Shown: positions 55,230 to 63,837 of the stretch, piece after piece | How positions within the stretch are numbered: the first letter of the stretch is position 1 | How the letters are laid out: the number at the start of each line of letters is the position of its first letter | Source of the DNA: Salipiger sp. CCB-MM3 | GTDB taxonomy: Bacteria; Pseudomonadota; Alphaproteobacteria; Rhodobacterales; Rhodobacteraceae | NCBI RefSeq assembly: GCF_001687105.1 | Contig: NZ_CP014595.1 | Location: forward strand, 744,001 to 808,000 | Length of the DNA: 64,000 bases | Direction: 5' to 3' | Translations under genes and position numbers: made by a program | The notes under the pieces: model-generated | Database searches by the model: none | Told to the model about the DNA's origin: nothing | What the model saw: the letters and a program-made list of their open reading frames with translations, nothing else

Positions 55230-56255
55230 ATGTACCGTTCCCTCCTCCCTGCCCTGCTGCTTGCCAGCCCTGCCTTTGCCGAAGTGCCGAAGGTGGTCAC
55301 CGACATCGCCCCCGTGCAGGGGCTGGTGGCCAGCGTGATGGGCGATCTGGGCGAGCCGGAGTTGCTGATCCCGCCGGGCGCCTCACCGCACAGCCACGCG
55401 CTCAAACCCTCCGAAGCGCGCGCCCTGCAGAACGCCGATCTGGTGTTCTGGATCGGCGGCGAACTGAGCCCCGACCTCGGGCGCAAGATCGACTCGATTG
55501 CTGCGGATGGTGCCGCCGTCTCGCTGTTCGACGCCCCCGGCACGGTACATCTGCAGGCACGCAACGACGTGCTCTTTGCCGAGCCCGGCGCGGAGGCGCA
55601 TGAGCATGGACATGAGGGCCATGATGAGCACGGTGACGACGACCATGATGAGCACGAGCACGACGAGCATGGTCATGACGAAGCGCATGACGACCACGAT
55701 GAACACGAGCACGAAGCGGGCCACGCGCACCATCATGACGGCGACGATCCGCATGTCTGGCTGTCGGTGGACAACGCCACCACATGGCTGCCGCTGATCG
55801 CGCAGAAGCTGTCCGAGGCCGACCCCGAGCATGCCGACACCTATGCCGCCAATGCCGAGGCCGCTGCCGCCCGCATCGCCGAGGCGCGCGCCGAAGCCCA
55901 AGATCTGCTCGCTGGCGCCACGGATAAGAACTTCGTCGTCTTCCACGATGCGTTTCAATATTTCGAGGTCAGCTTTGGGCTGAAGGTCCTCGGTGCGATC
56001 TCTCTGTCGGACGCCACGGCGCCCAGCCCCGCGCGTCTGGATGCGCTGCGCGACGCACTGCAGGGGGCCGATGCCGCCTGTGTCTTTGCCGAGCCGCAGT
56101 TCGATCCGCGCCTCATCGCCGCCGTGACCGAAGGTGCGGATACGCCGGTGGCCGAGCTTGACCCGCTGGGCCAGACGCTCGACCTCGGCGCAGAGTTCTA
56201 CCCGGCGCTGATCACGTCGCTGGCACAAAGCGTGGCCGACTGCGCAGCGCAGTAA
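55230..56255 (+). CDS. znuA: Zinc ABC importer binding protein ZnuA
   Basis: A 341-residue periplasmic protein of cluster A-I. The signal peptide is MYRSLLPALLLASPAFA. VVTDIAPVQGLVASVMGD begins the mature domain. PGASPHSHALKPSEARAL gives one zinc-binding His, the DPHVWLSVDN region a second and FVVFHDAFQYFE a third. A long His/Asp/Glu-rich loop occupies about 124-176. It captures periplasmic zinc for ZnuBC. Divergent from zur and expected to be repressed by it. A strong terminator follows. Confidence 0.95.
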   Translation: MYRSLLPALLLASPAFAEVPKVVTDIAPVQGLVASVMGDLGEPELLIPPGASPHSHALKPSEARALQNADLVFWIGGELSPDLGRKIDSIAADGAAVSLFDAPGTVHLQARNDVLFAEPGAEAHEHGHEGHDEHGDDDHDEHEHDEHGHDEAHDDHDEHEHEAGHAHHHDGDDPHVWLSVDNATTWLPLIAQKLSEADPEHADTYAANAEAAAARIAEARAEAQDLLAGATDKNFVVFHDAFQYFEVSFGLKVLGAISLSDATAPSPARLDALRDALQGADAACVFAEPQFDPRLIAAVTEGADTPVAELDPLGQTLDLGAEFYPALITSLAQSVADCAAQ

Positions 56256-56279
56256 GCTCCGCGCCCCGAAACGAAGCAG

Positions 56280-56316
56280 CCCCCTTTGCCTTGACGGCAA
56301 AGGGGGTTTTCCTTTC
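56280..56316 (+). terminator. Rho-independent terminator after znuA
   Basis: A perfect 11-base-pair stem, CCCCCTTTGCC (56280-56290) with GGCAAAGGGGG (56296-56306), loop TTGAC, followed by TTTTCCTTT. Confidence 0.93.
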
Positions 56317-56411
56317 CATAAATCCCGACTAATTACCTTGGATAAAGCGCGAAGCGGCGGTTTTGAAAGCCGTGCCCCTCTCCTGCCGCGCGCCCGATCC
56401 AAGGAGTTCCC

Positions 56412-57440
56412 ATGCGAGCCCGCCTTATCGATTTCAGCCGTCGCGGCTTTCTGGGCGGCGCTTTGGGCAGCACTCTTGTCGGGACGGGCAGCCTGCTCGC
56501 CGCGCCGCAACTGCGCGCGGGCGAAGACACGCTCCGCTTCGAGCATGCTTATGGAGAGACCGTGCTCAAGGCCCCGGCCCGGCGTGTCGTCTCGCTAGGC
56601 TATACGACGCAGGACAGCCTGCTGGCGCTTGGGATCGTGCCGCAAGCGATCCGCTATTGGTATGGCGATTACCCCCACGGCGTCTGGCCCTGGGCGCAGC
56701 CGCTTCTCGGAGAGGCAACTCCGGCGCTGATGACCGGCGAAGTGTCTATCGAAACCGTCGCTGGCCTCGCGCCCGATCTCATCGTCGCCATCGGCTCGGG
56801 CATCTCCGAGGCGGAATACGCACTGCTGTCGCAGATCGCGCCGGTGCTGATGCAGGCGCCGGAGTATCCGACCTATGGCATGCCCTGGGACGCCGAGTTG
56901 CTGATGATCGCCCGCGCGACCGGCACCGAGGCGAAAGCCGAGGCGCTGATCGCCAGCGTCGCGGACGGTTTTGCCGCCTTCCGCGACCGGCACCCCGACT
57001 GGCAGGGACAGACCGCCGCCTGCGCGGCACATGACGGCGGTCAGACGAGCGCCTTCACCGGCGGCGACGCCCGCGTGCAGTTCCTGCAAGAGATGGGCTT
57101 TCGCCAGCCGCAGGCGCTCGAGGCGATCAGCTCGGCCGACGGCTTTTACACCGCGCTCTCGCCCGAAGATCTGTCGCCGCTGGACGCGGATTTGCTGATC
57201 TGGCTCTCGAGCCAAGCAAAGGCCGCCGACCTCGCCTCTCTCGCCATGCGGCGGACGCTGCGCGCCAACGCCGAGGGACGCGAAGTGTTCTGCGGCGAGG
57301 TGCTGGCGGGCGCTTTGTCCTTTGGCAGCGTGCTGTCGATGCCCTTCGCGCTGGCCCAGCTTGAGCCAGAGCTCATCGCCGCACTTGACGGCGACCCCAG
57401 CACCGCCGTGCCGAGCGCGGCAAAGGCTGGTCTGCTCTGA
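56412..57440 (+). CDS. Ferric-siderophore ABC binding protein, Tat exported
   Basis: A 342-residue periplasmic protein of the FhuD/FepB class. IDFSRRGFLGGALGSTLVG is a twin-arginine signal. RRVVSLGYTTQDSLLALGIVP, LAPDLIVAIGSGI and SADGFYTALSPEDLSPLDAD are typical. It binds a ferric siderophore; which one cannot be told. First gene of a five-gene iron operon; its stop overlaps the next start by one base. The 95 bases before it are A/T-richer (GACTAATTACC) and probably hold an iron-regulated promoter. Confidence 0.92.
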   Translation: MRARLIDFSRRGFLGGALGSTLVGTGSLLAAPQLRAGEDTLRFEHAYGETVLKAPARRVVSLGYTTQDSLLALGIVPQAIRYWYGDYPHGVWPWAQPLLGEATPALMTGEVSIETVAGLAPDLIVAIGSGISEAEYALLSQIAPVLMQAPEYPTYGMPWDAELLMIARATGTEAKAEALIASVADGFAAFRDRHPDWQGQTAACAAHDGGQTSAFTGGDARVQFLQEMGFRQPQALEAISSADGFYTALSPEDLSPLDADLLIWLSSQAKAADLASLAMRRTLRANAEGREVFCGEVLAGALSFGSVLSMPFALAQLEPELIAALDGDPSTAVPSAAKAGLL

Positions 57441-58426
57441 TGCTACGCCTGTTCGGGCTCTTGGCGCTGCTGCTGCTTGCGCTGGCTCTGGCGCTTTCGG
57501 TGGGCGCGCGGCCGGTCAGCCTCGCCATGGCGCTCGAGGCCTTGCACAGCTTTGACCCCACCAACCCCGATCACGTGACACTGGCCGCGATCCGCCTGCC
57601 GCGCATGGCCGCCGGGCTGATCGCCGGTGCGGCGCTGGGGATCGCCGGGACGATCATGCAGGTGATGACCCGCAACCCGCTGGCCGACCCCGGCATTTTG
57701 GGAGTGAACTCCGGCGCCGCCTTTGCGCTGCTGCTTGGCGCGACGCTGCTCGGCCGCTCAGATCAGGCCTCGGTCGCGCTGCTGAGCCTTCCGGGCGCGG
57801 CGCTGGCCTCGGCGCTGGTGTTCATCCTCGGCGGCGGGCTGCGCGGTGACGTCGGGCCGGTGCGGCTGACGCTGGCGGGCGCGGCGCTCAATGCGCTGCT
57901 GCTGTCGCTGGTCACCGCCATCGTGCTGATCCGGCAGGACACGCTCGATCTCTTCCGCTTCTGGGTCGCGGGCTCGCTGACTCAAGCCGCAAGCCGCCCG
58001 CTGGCAGAAATGGCGCTGCTCGCCGCTGCTGGCGGTGCGCTCGCGCTGGCCATGGCGCCGCAGATCGAGGCCCTCTCGCTGGGCTCGGCCCTGTCGCGCG
58101 GGCTGGGCACCAAGCCGCGCCGGGTTCAGACAGCGGCGCTGGCGGTGGTCACGCTCTGCACCGGGGCGGCGGTGGCCGTCGCCGGGCCGATCGCCTTCCT
58201 CGGGCTGATGGTGCCGCCGCTGGCGCGGATCGTCGCAGGCCATTCCCTGCGCCGCGCGCTGATCGCCTCGGCGCTGATGGGCGCGACGCTGCTGTTGCTG
58301 GCCGACACGCTGGGCCGGGTGGTGATGCCGCCCGCCGAAGTGCGCGCCGGGATCATGACGGCGCTGATCGGCGGCCCGGTCTTCATGTGGGTCGCCCGCC
58401 GCCTGCGCCCCGGAGCCAGCGCATGA
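57440..58426 (+). CDS. Ferric-siderophore ABC permease, FecCD family
   Basis: A 328-residue protein with about ten helices. IRLPRMAAGLIAGAALGIAG, VMTRNPLADPGILGVNSGAA and VAGPIAFLGLMVPPLAR are FecCD hallmarks. It starts in TGATG overlap with the binding-protein gene and its end overlaps the next permease by four bases. It forms the channel with that second permease. Confidence 0.94.
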   Translation: MLRLFGLLALLLLALALALSVGARPVSLAMALEALHSFDPTNPDHVTLAAIRLPRMAAGLIAGAALGIAGTIMQVMTRNPLADPGILGVNSGAAFALLLGATLLGRSDQASVALLSLPGAALASALVFILGGGLRGDVGPVRLTLAGAALNALLLSLVTAIVLIRQDTLDLFRFWVAGSLTQAASRPLAEMALLAAAGGALALAMAPQIEALSLGSALSRGLGTKPRRVQTAALAVVTLCTGAAVAVAGPIAFLGLMVPPLARIVAGHSLRRALIASALMGATLLLLADTLGRVVMPPAEVRAGIMTALIGGPVFMWVARRLRPGASA

Positions 58427-59400
58427 AGGGCGCGCTGACCCTTGGCCTGCTGCTGCTTGCCGCCACGCTGGCTGCGCTGGCGCTTGGGCAGGTGCGCCTG
58501 AGCCCGGCGCTGCTCTGGCAGGGGCTGAGCACCGGCGAGGGACCGGGCGCGCTGGTGTTGGGCACGATCCGCGGCCCGCGGGTGCTGACCGCGCTTGGCG
58601 CGGGGGCGGTTCTGGGCATGTCGGGCGCGCTGTTCCAGAGCCTTTTTCGCAATCCGCTGGCGGCGCCCGACGTCATGGGCTTCACCTCGGGCGCCGGGCT
58701 GACGATCATCGCCGCCATCGCGCTTGGCCTCAGCCTGCCGCTGCCCCTGATCGCGGCGGGCGGCGGTCTCTTGGCGGCGCTTTTGGTGGTGGCGCTGTCG
58801 CACCGACGCGGCCATGCGACGCCGCCGCTGACGATGATCCTCGTTGGTCTCGGCGTCGGCTTTGTCGCCTCGGCGCTGTCGAGCTTTCTGCTCACACTGC
58901 TGCCGCACACCCAGGCCGCCGAGGCGCAGCGCTGGCTCACCGGCTCGCTGGCGGCGCGCGACTGGAGCCATGCACTGCAGGTCTGGGCGGTGGGCGGCGT
59001 TCTGGGCGCGCTGGCCTTGGCGCAGATGCGCAGACTGGCGGCGCTGCAACTGGGCGAGGACTTGGCGGCGGGACTTGGCCTGAGGGTCGGAGCCGCTCGG
59101 CTGGCGCTGGCGGGTACAGGCGTACTGCTCGCCGCGGCGGGCGTCGCGGTCGCCGGCCCCGTGCCCTTTGTCGCGCTGATGGCCGGGCCGCTGGGCATAC
59201 GCCTTGTCGCTGCGCGCCAGCTCCATGCCCGGCTTCTGGCCGCGGCCGCCACAGGCGCCCTTGTGCTGGTGCTGGGAGACCTCGCCGCCCGCGCCGCCCT
59301 GCCCGGCATCCAGCTGCCCACTGGCGTGATGACCGGCCTTCTGGGCGCCCCCTATCTGCTCTGGCGCCTGTCGCGCGAAATGGAGAAAGGCGAGCTATGA
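58423..59400 (+). CDS. Second ferric-siderophore ABC permease, FecCD family
   Basis: A 325-residue protein with about ten helices. IRGPRVLTALGAGAVLGMSG, LFRNPLAAPDVMGFTSGAG and VAGPVPFVALMAGPLGIRL parallel the blocks of the upstream permease, so the two form the usual heterodimer. The ATG at 58423 overlaps the upstream stop; the stop overlaps the ATPase start (ATGA). Confidence 0.94.
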   Translation: MKGALTLGLLLLAATLAALALGQVRLSPALLWQGLSTGEGPGALVLGTIRGPRVLTALGAGAVLGMSGALFQSLFRNPLAAPDVMGFTSGAGLTIIAAIALGLSLPLPLIAAGGGLLAALLVVALSHRRGHATPPLTMILVGLGVGFVASALSSFLLTLLPHTQAAEAQRWLTGSLAARDWSHALQVWAVGGVLGALALAQMRRLAALQLGEDLAAGLGLRVGAARLALAGTGVLLAAAGVAVAGPVPFVALMAGPLGIRLVAARQLHARLLAAAATGALVLVLGDLAARAALPGIQLPTGVMTGLLGAPYLLWRLSREMEKGEL

Positions 59401-60188
59401 CCTCACCTGCCGCCCCCGCCTGCCTGCAGGCCGAGGCCCTGTCGCTGGGCTATGCCGAGCGCCCGGTCATCCGCGAGCTGTCGCTCGATCTGCCCCGCGG
59501 CGAGATGACCGCGATCCTCGGCCCGAACGGCTGCGGCAAATCCACCCTGCTGCGCGCCATGGCCCGGCTGCTGCAGCCAAGCGCCGGGCGCGTCCTGCTC
59601 GACGGCGAAGACATCCACCGCCGCGACACCCGCGCGCTGGCCCGCGAACTGGCGATCCTCCCGCAAGCGCCGATTGCCCCCGAGGGGATCACCGTTGCCG
59701 ATCTGGTGAAACGCGGGCGGACCCCATGGCGCGGCCTCTTCACCCCATGGCGCGACGCGGATGCCCGCGCCTGCGCCGAGGCGCTGGAGGCGGTGCAGAT
59801 GACCGCCCTTGCCGAGCGCCCGCTCAGCGAGCTTTCCGGCGGGCAGCGGCAGCGGGCATGGATCGCGCTGGTTCTGGCGCAGAGCGCGCCGCTGCTGCTG
59901 CTCGACGAGCCGACCACCTATCTCGACCTGGTGCATCAGATCGACGTTCTGTCGCTACTGCGGCGGCGCAACCGCGAGGCTGGGCTGACGGTGATCTCGG
60001 TGCTGCATGATCTCAACCTTGCCGCACGTTTCTCGGACCGGCTGGTGCTGCTCGGGCGCGCGGGGCTCGTGGCCACCGGCACGCCTTGGGAGGTGCTGAC
60101 CCCAGCCAATCTGCAGACCGCCTTCGGCCTTGCCGCCCGCGTCGATCCCGACCCGGTGACCGGCACGCCGATGATCATCCCGCTCTGA
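59397..60188 (+). CDS. Ferric-siderophore ABC ATPase, FepC/FhuC type
   Basis: A 263-residue ATPase. Walker A GPNGCGKST, signature LSGGQRQRAWIA, Walker B LLLLDEPTTYLDL and switch LHDLNLAARF are present. LDL-HQIDVLSLLRRRN after Walker B is typical of the siderophore branch. It energises the FecCD-type permease pair. The next gene starts 19 bases after its stop behind GAAAGGAG. Confidence 0.95.
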   Translation: MTSPAAPACLQAEALSLGYAERPVIRELSLDLPRGEMTAILGPNGCGKSTLLRAMARLLQPSAGRVLLDGEDIHRRDTRALARELAILPQAPIAPEGITVADLVKRGRTPWRGLFTPWRDADARACAEALEAVQMTALAERPLSELSGGQRQRAWIALVLAQSAPLLLLDEPTTYLDLVHQIDVLSLLRRRNREAGLTVISVLHDLNLAARFSDRLVLLGRAGLVATGTPWEVLTPANLQTAFGLAARVDPDPVTGTPMIIPL

Positions 60189-60207
60189 GCCGAAAGGAGA
60201 TCGCCTC

Positions 60208-61239
60208 ATGGCCACCGCTTCCCGCGCCGTCTCATCGAGCCGTTTTGACGGCCCGCTTCCCGCGCAGTTCGTGCCGGATCTGCGTGCCCGCCTCGATGAA
60301 TACGGCATCCCCTACGAGCACAAAGGCCGCCGCCTGAAGGTCAACGCCACCGGCGCCGAGGTTGCCTTGCGGCTGGACCGGCGCGGTTTCGATGTCGAGA
60401 TCGCCGCCGATGGGGATGTGCCGCTGCACCAGTGGCGCGAGACGGTGAACTATATGCTCGACGAGCTGCTGCCCGATGCCGGTGCGCGCATGGCGTGGAG
60501 CGGCGTCGGCGAGGCGAAGACCCCGCCCAATTTCCACCTCGCCACGGTGATCGGCACGCGGCGCATCACACCGAACTTCCTGCGTATCAAGATGGCCTGC
60601 GACGGCATTGACGCACTCTCTGAAGGCGGGATGCATTTCTCGTTGCTGCTGCCCCCCGAGGACACGCAGCCGCGCTGGCCGGAACTGACCGCGCAGGGGC
60701 GGACGATCTGGCCCGATGGTGCCTGCGCCCTGCACCGCGCCGCCTATACGTTCGTCTGGCTCGATGCCGCGCGCGGGCGCTTTGCCTTCGACATTTTCGA
60801 ACATGAGGGCGGGCGCACAACCAACTGGGCGCGGCAGGCGCAGCCCGGTGCCACCGTCGGCGTCATGGGGCCGGGCGGCGGCGATTTTCCGGTAAGCGAG
60901 CGGCTTCTGCTCGCCGGGGATGAGACCGCCCTGCCCGCCATCCGTCGCATCCTCGAAAGGGCACCCGCGGGCACTCAAGGTCGGGTGATGATCGAGACCG
61001 GATCGCAGGCCGACCGGCCTGAACTGGCCTGCCCTTCGGGCATGGACCTCAGCTGGATCCCTCGCGGCGCAGAGGGCGGCCTCGGCGCCGCACTGGCGCG
61101 GATCACCGAGATCGAGGATGGGCTCTTCGTCTGGGTCGCCGCGGAAAAATCCATCGTCCGCGCGGCGAAGGCGCAGTTCAAAGACCTCGGGCTTCCGCGC
61201 GAGCGTGGCTATTTCTCGGCCTATTGGATCAGCGGCTAA
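60208..61239 (+). CDS. DUF2218-siderophore-interacting protein fusion
   Basis: A 343-residue two-domain protein. Residues about 12-95 resemble DUF2218 (FVPDLRARLDEYGIPYEHKG, then WRETVNYMLDELLP). Residues about 105-343 are a siderophore-interacting flavoprotein (ViuB-like): RITPNFLRIKMACDG, GMHFSLLLPPED, RAAYTFVWLDAARG, VGVMGPGGGDFPV and RGYFSAYWISG. It probably reduces ferric siderophore in the cytoplasm with FAD and NAD(P)H to release iron. Last gene of the iron operon; converges on pxpA with 28 bases between. Confidence 0.9.
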   Translation: MATASRAVSSSRFDGPLPAQFVPDLRARLDEYGIPYEHKGRRLKVNATGAEVALRLDRRGFDVEIAADGDVPLHQWRETVNYMLDELLPDAGARMAWSGVGEAKTPPNFHLATVIGTRRITPNFLRIKMACDGIDALSEGGMHFSLLLPPEDTQPRWPELTAQGRTIWPDGACALHRAAYTFVWLDAARGRFAFDIFEHEGGRTTNWARQAQPGATVGVMGPGGGDFPVSERLLLAGDETALPAIRRILERAPAGTQGRVMIETGSQADRPELACPSGMDLSWIPRGAEGGLGAALARITEIEDGLFVWVAAEKSIVRAAKAQFKDLGLPRERGYFSAYWISG

Positions 61240-61267
61240 GGTCCGGTCCGTAAGGGCGCAGAGCGGG

Positions 61268-62044
61268 TCAGACCCCGCCGGTCCGCCCCGGGAACACCTC
61301 CAGCGCGACGCCCGCCTCTTCCAGCGCCGCGCGCACGGCGCGGGCGATCTGCAGCGCGGTCTTGCCGTCGCCATGCAGGCAGATGGTATCCACCGCCGCC
61401 GGAATGTGCTTGCCACTTTCGGTGATGATCGCTCCGGCCTGCACCATCTTCACCATGCGCGCAGCGGCCAGTTCGGCATCATGGATCACCGCCCCCGACA
61501 GCGCGCGATCAACCAGCGTGGCATCGTCGTTATAAGCGCGGTCGGCGAAAATCTCGCCCGCCCAGCGGCAGCCCAACTCCTCGACCGCCGCCTGCTGCTG
61601 CGTCGCGGCCAGCACCATGATGATGATCTCGGGATCGACCGAAAGCGCACCCTCATAGGCGGCCAGCGCCATGGCCTTGTCCTCGGCGCACATATTGGCC
61701 AGCGCGCCGTGCAGCTTCAGATGCCGCACCTTGCCACCCGCAGCCCCGGCCATCGCCTGTGCCGCACCCAGCTGGTAGGCGGTGAGATTGCGCAGACTGG
61801 CATGCGAAAGCTGCATCCGCCGCCGCCCGAACCCCTGCAGATCAGGAAAACCGGGATGCGCGCCGATGCCAGTGCCGCGTTCCGCCGCCAGCTTCATCGT
61901 CGCCGCCATGACGTCAGGGTCGCTGGCGTGAAACCCGCAGGCGATATTGGCCGAGGTGATCACCTCGAGCAGCGCCGCGTCCTGCCCCATGACCCAAGGG
62001 CCATAGCTTTCGCCCATATCCGCGTTGAGATCGACGCTGGTCAT
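61268..62044 (-). CDS. pxpA: 5-oxoprolinase subunit PxpA (LamB/YcsF family)
   Basis: A 258-residue cytoplasmic protein. VDLNADMGESYGPWVMGQD, NIACGFHASDP, GAHPGFPDLQGFGRR and HLKLHGALANM are the LamB/YcsF signatures. With PxpB and PxpC it opens 5-oxoproline to glutamate using ATP. The ATG at 62044 is preferred over a TTG seven codons upstream. Last gene of the pxpB-pxpC-pxpA operon, 33 bases after pxpC. Confidence 0.95.
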   Translation of the reverse strand: MTSVDLNADMGESYGPWVMGQDAALLEVITSANIACGFHASDPDVMAATMKLAAERGTGIGAHPGFPDLQGFGRRRMQLSHASLRNLTAYQLGAAQAMAGAAGGKVRHLKLHGALANMCAEDKAMALAAYEGALSVDPEIIIMVLAATQQQAAVEELGCRWAGEIFADRAYNDDATLVDRALSGAVIHDAELAAARMVKMVQAGAIITESGKHIPAAVDTICLHGDGKTALQIARAVRAALEEAGVALEVFPGRTGGV

Positions 62045-62077
62045 CCCTCTGTCTCCTTCTGTCAAAGCCTGCCCGGC

Positions 62078-63091
62078 TCAGTGGTCGTGATAGTCGCCGT
62101 TGGAAAACCCGCTGACCAGCTTGTGACTGAGCAGATCGGCCACATCCGCCGGGTCGCGCACCAGCGGCTCGATGCGGCGCGGCAGATCTCTGAGGGCCGC
62201 GCGATAGGCGCTCTCGGCGGCCAGCGCCTCGTCCATCGACACGAAGCTGAAGCGCAATTCGGCACCCGCTGGCGCCTGCGCCACGCGCGGCAGATCGGCG
62301 GGAATGACGGTGGCAAGGCGCGGGTAGCCCCCGGTGGTCTGGCATTCGGCCATAAGCACGAAAGGCGCGCCATCGCCGGTCATCTGGATATCGCCCGGTG
62401 TGATGATCTCGGACACTACCGAGAGCCCGCCGTCGACGCCGAAGGGAGCGCCATCCGGCACAAGCTTCACCCCCATGCGGTTGGCGCGGGAGTCGCGGGT
62501 GAATGTGGTCTCGCCCAACCGGCGGCGCTGCTCTTCGGGGAAGAGGCGGGTCTGCAGGCTTTCCACCACGCGCAACGCACCGCCCGAAAAACGGTCGTCC
62601 ACCGCCAGCTTGCGCGCCACCGGTCCGCCTCTGTCGGCCCCGACCGGCAGCCGGTCGCCCGCCGCGACAGCCCGGCCCAACCCGGCGGTCAGATGCGCCG
62701 AGCGCGCGCCCAGCAGTTCCTCGGGCTCCAGCCCGCCGCCCAGCGAAAGATAACCATAGGCCCCCGATTGCACCGGTCCGATCTCGAGCACCGCGCCCTT
62801 GGGCAGAGAATGCGCGGCGTTCCACACCACTGGCGCGCCGTCGATGCTGGCCCGCATGGCACCGCCGGTCAGCGCGATGCGCAGATCGCAGCCCGCCTCG
62901 AACCGCCCGCCGACACCGCCCATCTCGAGCGCAGCTGTTTCGCCCTGCCCCAGCAGCGCCGCACCCTCGGCCAGCGCCAGCCGATCCATCGCGCCGCCGC
63001 GCGAGAGCCCAAAGGCAATCCAGCCCGGACGGCCGCCATCCTGCACGGTCACCGCAGGCCCTGCGCGATGCACGATCAATTCGCGGCTCAT
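62078..63091 (-). CDS. pxpC: 5-oxoprolinase subunit PxpC (biotin-dependent-carboxyltransferase-like)
   Basis: A 337-residue protein of the KipA/allophanate-hydrolase C-terminal family. LIVHRAGPAVTVQDGGRPGW opens it; SRGGAMDRLALAEG and FTRDSRANRMGVKLV follow, and GDIQMTGDGAPFVLMAECQT near the end is typical. It works in complex with PxpB. Its ATG overlaps the pxpB stop by four bases. The C-terminus ends in a small His-containing tail. Confidence 0.94.
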   Translation of the reverse strand: MSRELIVHRAGPAVTVQDGGRPGWIAFGLSRGGAMDRLALAEGAALLGQGETAALEMGGVGGRFEAGCDLRIALTGGAMRASIDGAPVVWNAAHSLPKGAVLEIGPVQSGAYGYLSLGGGLEPEELLGARSAHLTAGLGRAVAAGDRLPVGADRGGPVARKLAVDDRFSGGALRVVESLQTRLFPEEQRRRLGETTFTRDSRANRMGVKLVPDGAPFGVDGGLSVVSEIITPGDIQMTGDGAPFVLMAECQTTGGYPRLATVIPADLPRVAQAPAGAELRFSFVSMDEALAAESAYRAALRDLPRRIEPLVRDPADVADLLSHKLVSGFSNGDYHDH

Positions 63092-63837
63092 GGCAGATCC
63101 TCCCAGCTTGCGCCGCCTTCGGGGTCGTTCTGCATCCGGGCAAAGACCTCTTCGGAGACCTGCGGGAATTCCACCTCATCGCCGGGCGCCAAAAGGAAGG
63201 GCCGCTCGGCGCCCATACGGAACAACGGCGCCGCGGTCTGGCCCACATGGCGCCAGCCGGTCGGCGCGGTGACCGAGAAGATCACGAATTGCCGGATCGC
63301 CAGCACCAGCGCGCCCTTCGGCACGCGCGGCGTAAGTCCCTGCTGGCGCGGAATGTTCCACGTCTCGGGCAACTCGCCAAGATAGGGCTGCCCCGGTGCA
63401 AAGCCAAGCGCCGTCACCCGCACCCGCGCCGTCGACAGCGAGGTCACCGCATCGGCTGCGCTCATCCCCGCCTCGGCGGCGGCTTCGGCGAGTTGCGGCG
63501 CGAGCGTGCCGCCATAAACGGTGGGGATACGGTGCAACCGGCGGCCATGCGGCAGATCGGCCTGCAGCCAGTCGCGCGACGCCATGAGCCCGCGCAGCTT
63601 GCTCTCCAACGCGGCGTGGCTCAGCGCCAAGGGATCGAAGCGCAGATAGGCCGAGACCAGCGACGAGGAAATCTCTTCGACCCCCTCGGGCGGATCGCTC
63701 TCAAGCGCGGCTCGGAAGGCCAGCGCGGCGCGGTTGGCGGGCTCGCTCAGCTTGTCGCCGAAGCTCACCAGCATCCCGTCGATACCGGCGGTGCGAAGCA
63801 GAGGGTAGGACGCCATCAGGGCCAAATCGTCAGTCAT
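63088..63837 (-). CDS. pxpB: 5-oxoprolinase subunit PxpB (KipI family)
   Basis: A 249-residue protein of the KipI/allophanate-hydrolase N-terminal family. LLRTAGIDGMLVSFGD starts it, and VTALGFAPGQPYLGELPE with RVPKGALVLAIRQFVIFSV near the end are diagnostic. The ATG at 63837 is used because the upstream extension is Arg/Gly-rich antisense-like sequence. First gene of the pxpBCA operon. Confidence 0.94.
   Translation of the reverse strand: MTDDLALMASYPLLRTAGIDGMLVSFGDKLSEPANRAALAFRAALESDPPEGVEEISSSLVSAYLRFDPLALSHAALESKLRGLMASRDWLQADLPHGRRLHRIPTVYGGTLAPQLAEAAAEAGMSAADAVTSLSTARVRVTALGFAPGQPYLGELPETWNIPRQQGLTPRVPKGALVLAIRQFVIFSVTAPTGWRHVGQTAAPLFRMGAERPFLLAPGDEVEFPQVSEEVFARMQNDPEGGASWEDLP

Noticed and set aside
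55600..55740. Repetitive CATGA/GACGA DNA that could be called a tandem repeat
   Set aside because: It is the coding sequence of the His/Asp/Glu-rich loop of ZnuA in the correct frame. The repetition follows from amino-acid composition.
61118..63385. A 755-codon plus-strand frame opposite pxpABC
   Set aside because: Antisense to three diagnostic 5-oxoprolinase subunits, with low-complexity Arg/His content.
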